This document shows, one piece after another, positions 8,168-16,897 of a DNA stretch of 60,030 nt (positions are counted from its first letter, which is position 1; each line of letters starts with the position of its first letter). The translations under genes were made by a program, and so were the position numbers. Source of the stretch: Goleter apudmare HA4340-LM2 (GTDB lineage: Bacteria; Cyanobacteriota; Cyanobacteriia; Cyanobacteriales; Nostocaceae); NCBI GenBank assembly GCA_019359495.1, contig JAHHHF010000109.1, positions 1-60,030 on the forward strand, written 5' to 3'. The notes beneath the pieces were generated by a model. It saw nothing but the letters and a program-made list of their open reading frames with translations, was not told where the DNA came from and did not search any database.

Positions 8168-8233
8168 CCAACAGCATCCTCAAAGAAGTCGGGAATCTGA
8201 ACTTAACAATGCTGGTAATGGAACTTCTTGGTG

Positions 8234-8650
8234 TTAATTGTTTGGTTGGGCAATCCGGGCTTCAATATCATCTAATGTTTGCAACAAAAGACGTTTTGCT
8301 TGTAATTGCCAACCCCATTTTTGAATTCTCACAGCTGCTACAGTTCCAGCGATCGCTGCTAATAAACCTATGGGTTGATTCAGCGAAATTCCTAATAACA
8401 AACCCAATCCTGCAATTCCCCAAAATGGTAAAGCTACAACTTGTCTTTGTTCTTCAACAATTTTGGTAATTTCACTAGATTGCATATTAGCTAATAATGC
8501 TTCTTTAACTTGCCGTTGTTCTGCTAGAGATACAGATAAACCAATTTTACGGCGCAGTTTTTCGATTTTGCGGGCATCCGTGCTGTATTCTGTTAACTCA
8601 TCTTCTGCCATTTTTAGCAGTCGTTCTAGTTGGGACATTTTGTGTTGCAT
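8234..8650 (-). CDS. conserved membrane protein with N-terminal coiled coil
   Basis: A 138-residue protein of unknown function. Residues 5-70 are charged and helical (SQLERLLKMAEDELTEYSTD, then KIEKLRRKIGLSVSLAEQRQ), a likely coiled coil. Residues ~76-110 form a hydrophobic hairpin (FWGIAGLGLLLGI and IGLLAAIAGTVAAV), probably two short membrane segments; a helical tail LLLQTLDDIEARIAQ follows. ATG 8638 (MSQLER) is an alternative start. It is a single gene divergent from ppsA; I do not recognise the family. Confidence 0.6.
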   Translation of the reverse strand: MQHKMSQLERLLKMAEDELTEYSTDARKIEKLRRKIGLSVSLAEQRQVKEALLANMQSSEITKIVEEQRQVVALPFWGIAGLGLLLGISLNQPIGLLAAIAGTVAAVRIQKWGWQLQAKRLLLQTLDDIEARIAQPNN

Positions 8651-8812
8651 CCTGTACGCAGATACAGTTATTATCCCGAATAATTGTTAATTTTTCTTAA
8701 CTATATATAACGTTGTATAGATATCGCCCAATTCAAAATTCCAAATCTAAAATTGAACATAGGCAAAAGAAGACTGCCTATAACCAGAGTATCTACTTAG
8801 GAGGTAATCCTG

Positions 8813-11254
8813 ATGGCAACAGTAGCTAACAACACTTTATCTCAGGCTGCTAAGGAGCGATCGCTTGTGCTCTGGTTGGATGAAGTAGGGATTGCGGATA
8901 TTCCCTTGGTGGGTGGGAAGAATGCATCTTTAGGGGAAATGATTCAACAGTTGACGCTCCAAGGCGTGAATGTGCCTACAGGCTTCGCCACTACTGCTTA
9001 TGCTTATCGTTATTTCATTGAGTCTGCTGGGTTAGAAGCCAAGCTACGTAAACTGTTTTCTGATTTGGATGTAGAGGACGTCAAAAATTTACAAGCCAGA
9101 GGCAAAAAAGCGCGATCGCTCCTGATGCACACACCGTTTCCGGTAGAATTGCGAGATGCGATCGCCACAGCTTACGATAGCTTGTGTGCAAAATACAATG
9201 TTGATACAGATGTTGCAGTCCGTTCCAGCGCCACCGCCGAAGACCTCCCCGATGCTAGTTTTGCTGGACAGCAAGAAACATACTTAAATGTTGTCGGTGT
9301 GGAAAGTGTGTTAGCTGCTTGTCATAAATGCTTTGCTTCCCTATTTACTGACCGGGCTATTTCCTATCGCCACACCAAAGGTTTTGATCATTTTAGTGTT
9401 GCTTTGGCTGTAGGCGTGCAAAAAATGGTGCGTTCTGACTTAGCATCTGCTGGGGTGATGTTCTCCATTGATACGGAAACTGGTTTTAAAGATGCAGCCC
9501 TGATTACTGCTGCTTACGGTTTAGGAGAAAATGTCGTCCAAGGCACCGTAAATCCAGATGAATATTATGTTTTTAAACCAACCTTAAAAGCAGGTTTCCG
9601 CCCAATCATCGATAAAAAATTGGGTAGTAAAGAATTAAAAATGGTCTATGATGACGGTTCCAAATTTACAAAAAATGTCTCAGTTTCTCTCCACGAAAGA
9701 GGACAATATACCCTCACAGAAGATGAAATTCTCAAGTTAGCACACTGGGCTTGTGTGATTGAAGACCATTACTCCCAAATCCATCACACTTACACCCCAA
9801 TGGATATTGAGTGGGCAAAAGATGGGATGACTAACCAACTTTTTGTTGTCCAAGCACGTCCGGAAACCGTGCAGTCGCAGAAGCAGGGGAATGTGTTGCG
9901 GAGTTATCGATTATTGGGGAATAGGGAAGAGTCCCATCCTCTAGCCAGAGGACGCGCCATTGGTACAGCTATCAGTCAGGGTCAAGTCCACCTAATTTTA
10001 AACACCCAAAATATTGACCAGTTCAAAGCCGGGGAAGTTTTGGTGACAGAGAGAACTGACCCCGACTGGGAACCGATTATGAAACGTGCTAGTGCCATTG
10101 TCACCAATTCTGGCGGACGCACCTGTCACGCGGCGATTATTGCGCGAGAATTGGGTGTACCTGCGATCGTTGGTTGTGGTAATGCCACGGAAATATTAAA
10201 AACTGGACAAGAGGTCACAATTTCTTGTGCCGAAGGAGAAGAAGGGCGAGTTTATTCAGGTTTATTACCTTTTGAAATTCAAGAAGTCCCCTTAGAAAAT
10301 TTACCCCGCACCCGTACCCAAATTTTAATGAATGTCGGTAATCCCCAGGAAGCATTAAGTTTATCGACTATTCCTAATGATGGAGTGGGTTTAGCAAGAA
10401 CAGAATTTATCATTGCCAATCAAATCCAAATTCATCCAATGGCATTGATTCACTATGACCAATTAGAAACTGGTTTTGTCAAAACTAAAATTGCCGAAAT
10501 CACCGCACTTTATGATCATAAACCCCAATATTTTGTTGATAAATTAGCCCAAGGTATTGGCACAATTGCCGCCGCATTCTATCCCAAACCTGTAATTGTG
10601 AGAATGTCGGATTTCAAAAGTAATGAATATGCCAATTTGTTAGGTGGTCAACAGTTTGAACCCCATGAAGAAAATCCCATGTTGGGTTGGCGAGGGGCAG
10701 CACGTTACTATGATTCCGGTTACAAAGCAGCTTTTGCCCTGGAGTGTCAAGCCATCAAACGCGTTAGGGAAGAGATGGGTTTAACCAACGTCATCCCGAT
10801 GATTCCTTTCTGTCGCACCCCCGATGAGGGGCGTTTGGTGTTAGCAGAAATGGCGAAAAATGGTTTACAACAAGGTGTGAATAACTTACAGGTTTATGTA
10901 ATGTGTGAGTTACCGAATAACGTGATTATGGCTGAGGAATTTGCCGAAGTATTTGATGGCTTTTCAATTGGTTCCAATGACTTAACGCAGCTGACATTGG
11001 GAATAGATAGGGATTCAGCACTAGTAGCACAGTTATTTGATGAACGCTCTCAGGGTGTGAAGCGGATGGTGAAAATGGCCATAGCAGCCGCCAAAAAATG
11101 CGATCGCAAAATCGGTATTTGTGGACAAGCACCAAGTGATTACCCAGAATTTGCCAGGTTTTTGGTGGAACAAGGTATTGATTCCATTAGTTTGAATCCT
11201 GATTCGGTGTTAAAAACCATGCTAGAAGTAGCAAAAGTCGAGAACGCTGAATAG
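8813..11254 (+). CDS. ppsA: phosphoenolpyruvate synthase
   Basis: An 813-residue cytosolic enzyme converting pyruvate, ATP and water to PEP, AMP and phosphate. Three domains are clear: the N-terminal ATP-grasp domain (LVGGKNASLGEM, VRSSATAEDLPDASFAGQQET), the central swivelling domain with the phosphohistidine (TNSGGRTCHAAIIARELGVP, His 439), and the C-terminal PEP/pyruvate TIM barrel (GLARTEFI, GSNDLTQLTLGIDRDS, CGQAPSD). Length matches the family. A strong AGGAGGT ribosome site stands about 7 bases before the ATG. It appears to be transcribed alone. Confidence 0.96.
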   Translation: MATVANNTLSQAAKERSLVLWLDEVGIADIPLVGGKNASLGEMIQQLTLQGVNVPTGFATTAYAYRYFIESAGLEAKLRKLFSDLDVEDVKNLQARGKKARSLLMHTPFPVELRDAIATAYDSLCAKYNVDTDVAVRSSATAEDLPDASFAGQQETYLNVVGVESVLAACHKCFASLFTDRAISYRHTKGFDHFSVALAVGVQKMVRSDLASAGVMFSIDTETGFKDAALITAAYGLGENVVQGTVNPDEYYVFKPTLKAGFRPIIDKKLGSKELKMVYDDGSKFTKNVSVSLHERGQYTLTEDEILKLAHWACVIEDHYSQIHHTYTPMDIEWAKDGMTNQLFVVQARPETVQSQKQGNVLRSYRLLGNREESHPLARGRAIGTAISQGQVHLILNTQNIDQFKAGEVLVTERTDPDWEPIMKRASAIVTNSGGRTCHAAIIARELGVPAIVGCGNATEILKTGQEVTISCAEGEEGRVYSGLLPFEIQEVPLENLPRTRTQILMNVGNPQEALSLSTIPNDGVGLARTEFIIANQIQIHPMALIHYDQLETGFVKTKIAEITALYDHKPQYFVDKLAQGIGTIAAAFYPKPVIVRMSDFKSNEYANLLGGQQFEPHEENPMLGWRGAARYYDSGYKAAFALECQAIKRVREEMGLTNVIPMIPFCRTPDEGRLVLAEMAKNGLQQGVNNLQVYVMCELPNNVIMAEEFAEVFDGFSIGSNDLTQLTLGIDRDSALVAQLFDERSQGVKRMVKMAIAAAKKCDRKIGICGQAPSDYPEFARFLVEQGIDSISLNPDSVLKTMLEVAKVENAE

Positions 11255-11332
11255 ATGCGCCGTGCTTTGTGAAATACTGATGAAATTAAGTGATTTACAA
11301 ACATGAAATCCCAAAAATAGCTTGAGCAATGT

Positions 11333-11770
11333 ATGCCAGTTAGAGACCGCTACCACAGTAACGTCAAAAATGCCCTAATCAAAGATGGCTGGACAATTAT
11401 CGGCGATCCATTTCATTTGAAATGGGGAAAGAAGGATCTTTACGTAGATTTGGGAGCTGAAAAGTTGCTCATAGCAGAAAAAGGAACACAAAAAATTGCG
11501 GTTGAAATCAAGACCTTCGGTGGCGACTCGGAAGTTACAGACCTTGAACAAGCAATTGGTCAGTACTTTACGTACTTGGCTGTAATGACCCGCAATTACC
11601 CAGACAGGGTTTTGTATATTGCTGTTCACGAGGATGTTTATACCGATATTTTTGAGGAAGAGCCACTTGGTAAGCTTATATTGGAAGATTATAAAATTCC
11701 TCTCATCGTTTTTAATCCCAAGCGGGAGGTTATCGTTCGATGGGTACTACAGCGCAATACAGACAGCTAA
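11333..11770 (+). CDS. xisH: XisH family protein
   Basis: A 145-residue XisH homologue. XisH and XisI were defined as factors needed for excision of the fdxN element in Anabaena heterocysts. XisH has a PD-(D/E)XK nuclease-like fold, and D36-GAEKLLIAEKGTQKIAVEIK is consistent with its catalytic core (E...E-x-K). The start MPVRDRYHSNVKNALIKDGW is typical. Its 3' end overlaps xisI by 31 bases in another frame, so translation is coupled. No fdxN element or XisF recombinase is nearby; most cyanobacterial XisHI pairs are similarly free-standing and their role is not known. Confidence 0.92.
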   Translation: MPVRDRYHSNVKNALIKDGWTIIGDPFHLKWGKKDLYVDLGAEKLLIAEKGTQKIAVEIKTFGGDSEVTDLEQAIGQYFTYLAVMTRNYPDRVLYIAVHEDVYTDIFEEEPLGKLILEDYKIPLIVFNPKREVIVRWVLQRNTDS

Positions 11771-12099
11771 TTTGCAACCTTCTTACCGAATATACAAAGA
11801 TTCCCTACTCTTATGGTGATATTCTGCATGAAACTATCTTTGATAAAGAACAAGATCGATATTTGGTGATGATTCTTGGTCGAGAACCAGTACCTGAACT
11901 TTCTCCAACTGCTACTCGTCGCGTTCATGGTTGTCTGATTCATGTTGATATTATTGATGGCAAAATTTGGATTCAACGTGATGGTACTGAAGAGGGAATA
12001 GCATCGGAACTAGTCAATGCAGGTGTGCCGAAAGATCGAATTGTGCTAGGTTTTTGGTCTGAGGAATTGAGAAAGAATTCAGAATTTGCTGTTGCATAG
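11740..12099 (+). CDS. xisI: XisI family protein
   Basis: A 119-residue XisI homologue, the standard partner of XisH. Family features: YRQLICNLLTEYTKIPYSYG at the N-terminus, an ETIFDKEQDRYLVMILGRE strand block, RRVHGCLIHVDIIDGKIWIQ and the closing AGVPKDRIVLGFWSEELRK. The ATG at 11740 lies inside xisH and fits the full family length. A terminator follows at 12135-12169, so xisH-xisI form a closed two-gene unit. Confidence 0.92.
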   Translation: MGTTAQYRQLICNLLTEYTKIPYSYGDILHETIFDKEQDRYLVMILGREPVPELSPTATRRVHGCLIHVDIIDGKIWIQRDGTEEGIASELVNAGVPKDRIVLGFWSEELRKNSEFAVA

Positions 12100-12134
12100 T
12101 GGATAGTTTTCAAAATGCTACCTAAAGAATTAAT

Positions 12135-12169
12135 GTTAGAGATGTAGGATATTACGTCTCTACTTTTTT
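12135..12169 (+). terminator. rho-independent terminator after xisI
   Basis: GTTAGAGATGTA and TACGTCTCTAC pair around a GGATAT loop (with one G-T step) and are followed by CTTTTTTTT. This is a good intrinsic terminator 36 bases after the xisI stop. Confidence 0.7.
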
Positions 12170-12223
12170 TTGTGCATTTTGGCTCACTCAAACTAGAAAT
12201 TAATCCCATTGGAATATTGACTA

Positions 12224-13711
12224 ATGACTAAAAAACAGAGTATGGATTCTGTTCCTTGGTTCCCTATAGGCATGGTAGGTATATTTCTACTATCACTAGC
12301 CTTGCGGTTTTGGGGACTAGAGCGATTTAATACCCTTGTATTCGATGAAGTTTACTTTGCTAAATTTGGCAATAACTATCTCACCAACACACCATTTTTT
12401 AATGCTCATCCGCCCCTAAGTCAATATATAATTGGTATCGGTATTTGGCTTGCTTCTCATTTTCCTTTTTGGCAAGAACCTGTAAATGGGCTAACAGGTT
12501 CTATGCTATCGCCTTGGAGTTATCGTTGGTTAAATGCTCTCACAGGCTCATTTATTCCCTTGGTTGTCGCTGCGATCGCCTATCAAATTAGTCATCGCCG
12601 TAGCTTTGCTTTACTTGCAGGTTTATTTACTGCTTGTGATGGCATATTTCTGGTTGAGTCTCGCTACGCCCTGAACAATATCTATATTGTCATTTTTGGT
12701 TTGTTAGGGCAGTGGTTTTTATTATTAGCATTAGATAATCAAAAACACCGCCGTACTTTGTGGTTAGTTCTCGCTGGTATTAGTTTTGGCGCATCAGCTG
12801 GTACTAAATGGAATGGTTTATGGTTTTTATTGGGTGCTTATTTCATTTGGGTAGCTGCATGGCTAATTCGTTCACTTAATTTTTTCAAACTCTCCTCATC
12901 TCCCGCATCTTCCCCATCCTCCCCATCACCCTCACCTCAGACTCCACTGCAAAATCTCACCCAATTAAACATCTTTCAGATGCTGTTTTATTTGGGAATT
13001 ATCCCGGCTATGATCTACAGCGTCATCTGGATTCCTCACTTACAACTCGATAAAAAGTACGGATTTATCGAAGTTCATCGGCAAATTTTGCAGTTTCACT
13101 TAAATATGGGTGGTAACACACGCGATGTACATCCTTATTGTGCTGCATGGTATAAATGGCCGTTGTTGACGCGACCTATGGCTTATTATTATCAAACAAC
13201 GCAAAGTTTTAGTGATCCTCTACCTGTAATGGGGCCGAATTTACCTTCTGGTGCAGCGAAGGTAATTTATGATGTCCATGCAATGGGTAATCCTTTGTTG
13301 TGGTGGTTTGGTGTGGCTGCAATGTTGTTTCTAGTAGGGATGCTATTGGCAAAAATTGCCATACCTGCAATTAAAAACAAGCGCTTGTCTATACCTGAAA
13401 AACTGACTGTTGATACTTGGATCGCCTTGTATTTAGTTTTAAACTATGCTGCTAACTTATTACCTTGGGTGAAGGTAACAAGGTGCGTTTTTATTTACCA
13501 CTATATGTGTGCAGTGGTATTTGTATTTTTAGCGATCGCCTGGTTTGTAGATCAATGTCTACGTAGCTATTATTGGCAATTGCGGGCGATGGGCGTGACT
13601 CTGACTTTCCTGATTTTGGCTGCTTTTATCTACTGGATGCCCATTTATTTGGGTTTACCTCTCTCCTCTGATGGTTATAAACTCAGAATGTTGTTTAATT
13701 CTTGGATTTGA
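12224..13711 (+). CDS. GT39 / protein O-mannosyltransferase-like glycosyltransferase
   Basis: A 495-residue integral membrane glycosyltransferase of the PMT (GT39) family, which uses a lipid-linked sugar at the outer face of the membrane. About ten membrane segments are seen. The first loop carries NTLVFDEVYFAKFGNNYL with the catalytic acidic pair, and FFNAHPPLSQYIIG follows, both diagnostic. A central extramembrane part (HRQILQFHLNMG to PVMGPNLPSGAAKVIYDVHA) corresponds to the PMT C-terminal unit. A Ser/Pro-rich stretch (SSSPASSPSSPSPSPQTP, ~225-242) in a cytosolic loop is low-complexity. It is a lone gene; the acceptor is unknown. Confidence 0.87.
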   Translation: MTKKQSMDSVPWFPIGMVGIFLLSLALRFWGLERFNTLVFDEVYFAKFGNNYLTNTPFFNAHPPLSQYIIGIGIWLASHFPFWQEPVNGLTGSMLSPWSYRWLNALTGSFIPLVVAAIAYQISHRRSFALLAGLFTACDGIFLVESRYALNNIYIVIFGLLGQWFLLLALDNQKHRRTLWLVLAGISFGASAGTKWNGLWFLLGAYFIWVAAWLIRSLNFFKLSSSPASSPSSPSPSPQTPLQNLTQLNIFQMLFYLGIIPAMIYSVIWIPHLQLDKKYGFIEVHRQILQFHLNMGGNTRDVHPYCAAWYKWPLLTRPMAYYYQTTQSFSDPLPVMGPNLPSGAAKVIYDVHAMGNPLLWWFGVAAMLFLVGMLLAKIAIPAIKNKRLSIPEKLTVDTWIALYLVLNYAANLLPWVKVTRCVFIYHYMCAVVFVFLAIAWFVDQCLRSYYWQLRAMGVTLTFLILAAFIYWMPIYLGLPLSSDGYKLRMLFNSWI

Positions 13712-14110
13712 CCGCAGATATTATCAAGATTGAATCATCAAGGATGAAAATTGAGATATTAATATTTCATTTCTTATCCTTTGATATTTATACTTATACT
13801 TAACACAGCTACACAATACAAGTTTAGTTAATCACCTATTTTTCACATTTCTTATCCCTAGGTGGATTTTCTGGCTGTTAAACTGTAAAACGCAACGATA
13901 GAACTCCTATTTGCTTTTGGAAATACATGTAGGGTGTGTTATACCGTAGGCTAACGCACCGCTCTAATTGGTGTTCGTCGCACAGAGGTAGCAGAAGGAA
14001 AAGGAGAGATTTTATGAGTCGCCTTGGAAGCATTAAAGTGCTTACTATGAACGAAAACTATTAGTATTTTGTCTATTCGTAACGCTCCCAGATAACAGAG
14101 GATAATCGTG
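13712..14110. other. intergenic stretch with hairpin and dispersed repeats
   Basis: Gene-free. At 13737-13785 a long imperfect palindrome (ATCAAGGATGA... ATATTAATAT ...ATCCTTTGAT) could end transcription of the GT39 gene. At 13931-13967 lies AGGGTGTGTTATACCGTAGG followed by CTAACGCACC, a member of the TAACGCACC dispersed-repeat family also seen at 27073-27106 and 49920-49940. GCATTAAAGTGCTTACTA (14030) resembles 25988-26005. Confidence 0.55.
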
Positions 14111-16408
14111 ATGGAAACAGAATTGCAATTACCAGGGATTAATATAGCTAGCTTAAAAGAAGCACCAATTCATACTTCTAGTCAAATTCAGTCTCACGGT
14201 GTGCTGTTGGTCTTGGAGGAGCCGGAACTTAGAATATTACAAGTTAGTAGTAATACCTGGAATATCTTGGGTATTTATCCCGAAAATATTTTACAAACCA
14301 AACTAGAAGACTTACTAGACTCGTTCCAAATCGAGAGAATTAAAACAGGTTTAGCCGAGGGAAATCTCGATTTTGTTAACCCTACAAAGATTTGGGTAAG
14401 AACAAAAGGTGATAACTATGTAGTGTTTGACGCAGTTTTTCACCGCAATGCTGAAGGATTTTTAATCCTAGAATTAGAGCCGGCAATTTCTCAAGAAAGT
14501 ATCCCCTTTTTAAGCTTTTACCATTTAGCAAGAGCTTCTATTAACCAACTGGGAACAACAGCCAACTTCCAGGAATTCTGTCAAATCATTGTGGAAGAAG
14601 TCCGCAAAGTGACAGGATTTGACCGGGTAATGCTCTATAAATTTGACCATGATGGTCATGGCTGTGTAGTCGCAGAGGAAAAAATCCCAGGTTTAGAATC
14701 CTATTTAGGGCTGCATTATCCAGAGTCAGACATTCCTAAACCAGCGAGAAAGTTATTTATTTCTAATTCCATCAGATTAATACCAGATGCTTCTGCTCAA
14801 CCTGTCCAAATTTTTCCTGTCAATAATCCTATTAGTGAACGTCCGATAGATTTAACTAATTCAATTCTCAGAAGTGCGGCTGCTTGTCATTTAGAGTATT
14901 TACATAATATGGATGTAGGTGCTTCTTTGACAATCTCATTGATTAAAGACCAAAAACTTTGGGGATTAATTGCTTGTCATCATCAGACACCAAAGTATGT
15001 GGCTTATGAATTGCGGAAAGCCTGCGAATTCCTGGGAAGAGTGATATTTTCGGAAATTGCTGGTAGGGAAGAAACAGCAGATTACGGTTATCGCATCAGT
15101 TTGAGCCATATTCAATCAACCTTGATTGACTTCATGTCTCAAGAAGAAAACTTTGTTGATGGTTTAGTTAAAAATCAGCCCAATCTGTTAGATTTAACCA
15201 GCGCCCAAGGTGCAGCCGTGTGTTTTGGTGAACAATGCACGGTAATTGGTGAAACTCCCAAAGAAGAAGACCTACTGTATTTATTACAATGGCTGACGAA
15301 TAACGTCAAAGAAGAAGTTTTTTACACAGATTCGCTACCAAGCATTTATCCAGATGCAGAAAGGTTTAAAAATGTGGCTAGCGGTTTGTTGGCGATTCCC
15401 ATTTCTAAACACAATTATGTGTTGTGGTTTCGACCGGAGGTAATTCAAACTGTGAATTGGGGAGGGAATCCCAATCGAGCCTTTGAAGTTAGTCAGTCAG
15501 ATGGTAATGTGCGCTTGTGTCCGCGAAAATCCTTTGAACTGTGGAAAGAAACTGTACGGTTAACATCTTTACCTTGGCAATATGTGGAAATTAACGCCGC
15601 CTTAGAACTGCGGAAAGCCATTATTAATATTGTCTTGCGTCAAGCTGAAGAACTAGCCCAGTTAGCTCAAGATTTAGAACGTTCTAACGCGGAATTGAAA
15701 AAGTTTGCCTACGTTGCTTCCCACGACTTGCAAGAACCACTCAATCAAGTGGCGAACTACGTGCAGTTGTTGGAAATGCGTTACGAAGAAAAGCTGGATG
15801 CTGATGCTAAAGAGTTTATCAACTTCGCCGTTGAGGGTGTCAGCTTGATGCAAACACTGATTGATGATGTGTTAGCGTATTCTAAAGTAGATATGCAGGC
15901 GATCGCCTTTCAACTCACAGGGGTAGAAACAGCTTTAAACCGCGCCCTCAGCAATTTACGGGGTCGGATTGCTGAAAGTGGTGCTCTCATTACCCACGAT
16001 ACCTTACCCACAGTAATGGCTGATGGTACGCAGTTAATGCAACTATTCCAAAACCTCATTGCTAACGCCATCAAATTCCGTTCTGACAAGCCCCTAAAAA
16101 TTCATGTGGGAGCTGAAAGGCTAGAAGATGAGTGGTTGTTCTCTGTGCGAGATAATGGTATCGGCCTTGATCCGCGATTTAGCGATCGCATTTTTGTGAT
16201 CTTTCAGCGCCTCCATACACGAGATGAATATCCCGGTACTGGTATGGGGCTGGCTATCTGCAAGAAAATTATCGAATGTCACAGAGGGCGCATCTGGGTA
16301 GAATCACAACTCGGTGAAGGCGCAGCCTTCTACTTTACCATTCCCGTCGGAGGCCGTGAGCGTGAGCGTAGAAACGGAAGAAAAACCCAAAACCATCTTT
16401 TTGGTTGA
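14111..16408 (+). CDS. aphA: Cph1-type cyanobacterial phytochrome histidine kinase
   Basis: A 765-residue red/far-red light sensor and histidine kinase. Order: PAS (~20-125), GAF (~140-300), PHY (~320-490), HisKA with KKFAYVASHDLQEPLNQVAN (phospho-His 538) and HATPase (NLIANAIKF, DNGIGLD, GTGMGLAICKK). Counting from ATG 14111, the GAF motif AAACHLEYL places the bilin-binding Cys at 259, the same number as in Cph1. There is no N-terminal Cys, so a phycocyanobilin-type, not biliverdin-type, chromophore is expected. The tongue-contacting motif reads YPESDIP where most have PASDIP. GTG 14108 is the neighbouring alternative start. The gene overlaps the response regulator by 47 bases. The aphA symbol follows Anabaena usage and is an assignment by similarity. 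Confidence 0.93.
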   Translation: METELQLPGINIASLKEAPIHTSSQIQSHGVLLVLEEPELRILQVSSNTWNILGIYPENILQTKLEDLLDSFQIERIKTGLAEGNLDFVNPTKIWVRTKGDNYVVFDAVFHRNAEGFLILELEPAISQESIPFLSFYHLARASINQLGTTANFQEFCQIIVEEVRKVTGFDRVMLYKFDHDGHGCVVAEEKIPGLESYLGLHYPESDIPKPARKLFISNSIRLIPDASAQPVQIFPVNNPISERPIDLTNSILRSAAACHLEYLHNMDVGASLTISLIKDQKLWGLIACHHQTPKYVAYELRKACEFLGRVIFSEIAGREETADYGYRISLSHIQSTLIDFMSQEENFVDGLVKNQPNLLDLTSAQGAAVCFGEQCTVIGETPKEEDLLYLLQWLTNNVKEEVFYTDSLPSIYPDAERFKNVASGLLAIPISKHNYVLWFRPEVIQTVNWGGNPNRAFEVSQSDGNVRLCPRKSFELWKETVRLTSLPWQYVEINAALELRKAIINIVLRQAEELAQLAQDLERSNAELKKFAYVASHDLQEPLNQVANYVQLLEMRYEEKLDADAKEFINFAVEGVSLMQTLIDDVLAYSKVDMQAIAFQLTGVETALNRALSNLRGRIAESGALITHDTLPTVMADGTQLMQLFQNLIANAIKFRSDKPLKIHVGAERLEDEWLFSVRDNGIGLDPRFSDRIFVIFQRLHTRDEYPGTGMGLAICKKIIECHRGRIWVESQLGEGAAFYFTIPVGGRERERRNGRKTQNHLFG

Positions 16409-16808
16409 GGATAATAAAGCCGATATCCGTTTAATTGAAGAAGCCTTAAAACATAGTGTGTTACCCCATCAAGTCGTCGTCGTCAGGGATGGTGTGGACG
16501 CGATGGCATATTTACGCCAAGAAGGTGAATATGTCGGCGCCCCGCGCCCTGACTTAATCTTGCTGGATTTAAACTTACCCAGAAAAGATGGTCGTGAGGT
16601 ATTAGCGGAAATTAAAGCCGACCCCACACTCAAGCGGATTCCGGTAGTAGTGCTGACAACCTCCCGCAATGAGGATGACATTTTCCACAGCTACGATTTA
16701 CATGTAAATTGCTACATTACTAAATCCCGCAACCTCAGCCAACTCTTTCAAATTGTCAAAGGTATTGAAGAGTTTTGGCTGTCCCTCGCTACTTTACCAT
16801 CAAAGTAA
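16362..16808 (+). CDS. rcpA: phytochrome response regulator (Rcp1-like)
   Basis: A 148-residue single-domain receiver that accepts phosphate from the upstream phytochrome. It has the acidic pocket VEDN, phospho-Asp 69 in ILLDLNLP, TTS and the K of YITKSRN; the long VGAPRPDL loop and C-terminal helix (LSQLFQIVKGIEEFWLSLAT) are Rcp-type. Start choice: GGAGG at 16349-16353 stands 8 bases before GTG 16362, giving MSVETEEKPKTIFLVEDN; an ATG at 16314 would add 16 unnatural residues. The start lies inside aphA, implying coupled translation. No output domain is present, so signalling goes to a protein partner. Confidence 0.92.
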   Translation: MSVETEEKPKTIFLVEDNKADIRLIEEALKHSVLPHQVVVVRDGVDAMAYLRQEGEYVGAPRPDLILLDLNLPRKDGREVLAEIKADPTLKRIPVVVLTTSRNEDDIFHSYDLHVNCYITKSRNLSQLFQIVKGIEEFWLSLATLPSK

Positions 16809-16897
16809 GAGAAACTAGTGTGTACAGACAAATACAAAATCATGTTTTCATCTGAAAAACCATATCAAATCTGAATTTTTAATTTTGAATTACTATT

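Noticed and set aside
11333-12099. xisH-xisI as evidence of an fdxN-type excision element here
   Set aside because: No XisF-type recombinase, no nif gene and no att repeats in the window; free-standing XisHI pairs are common in cyanobacteria.
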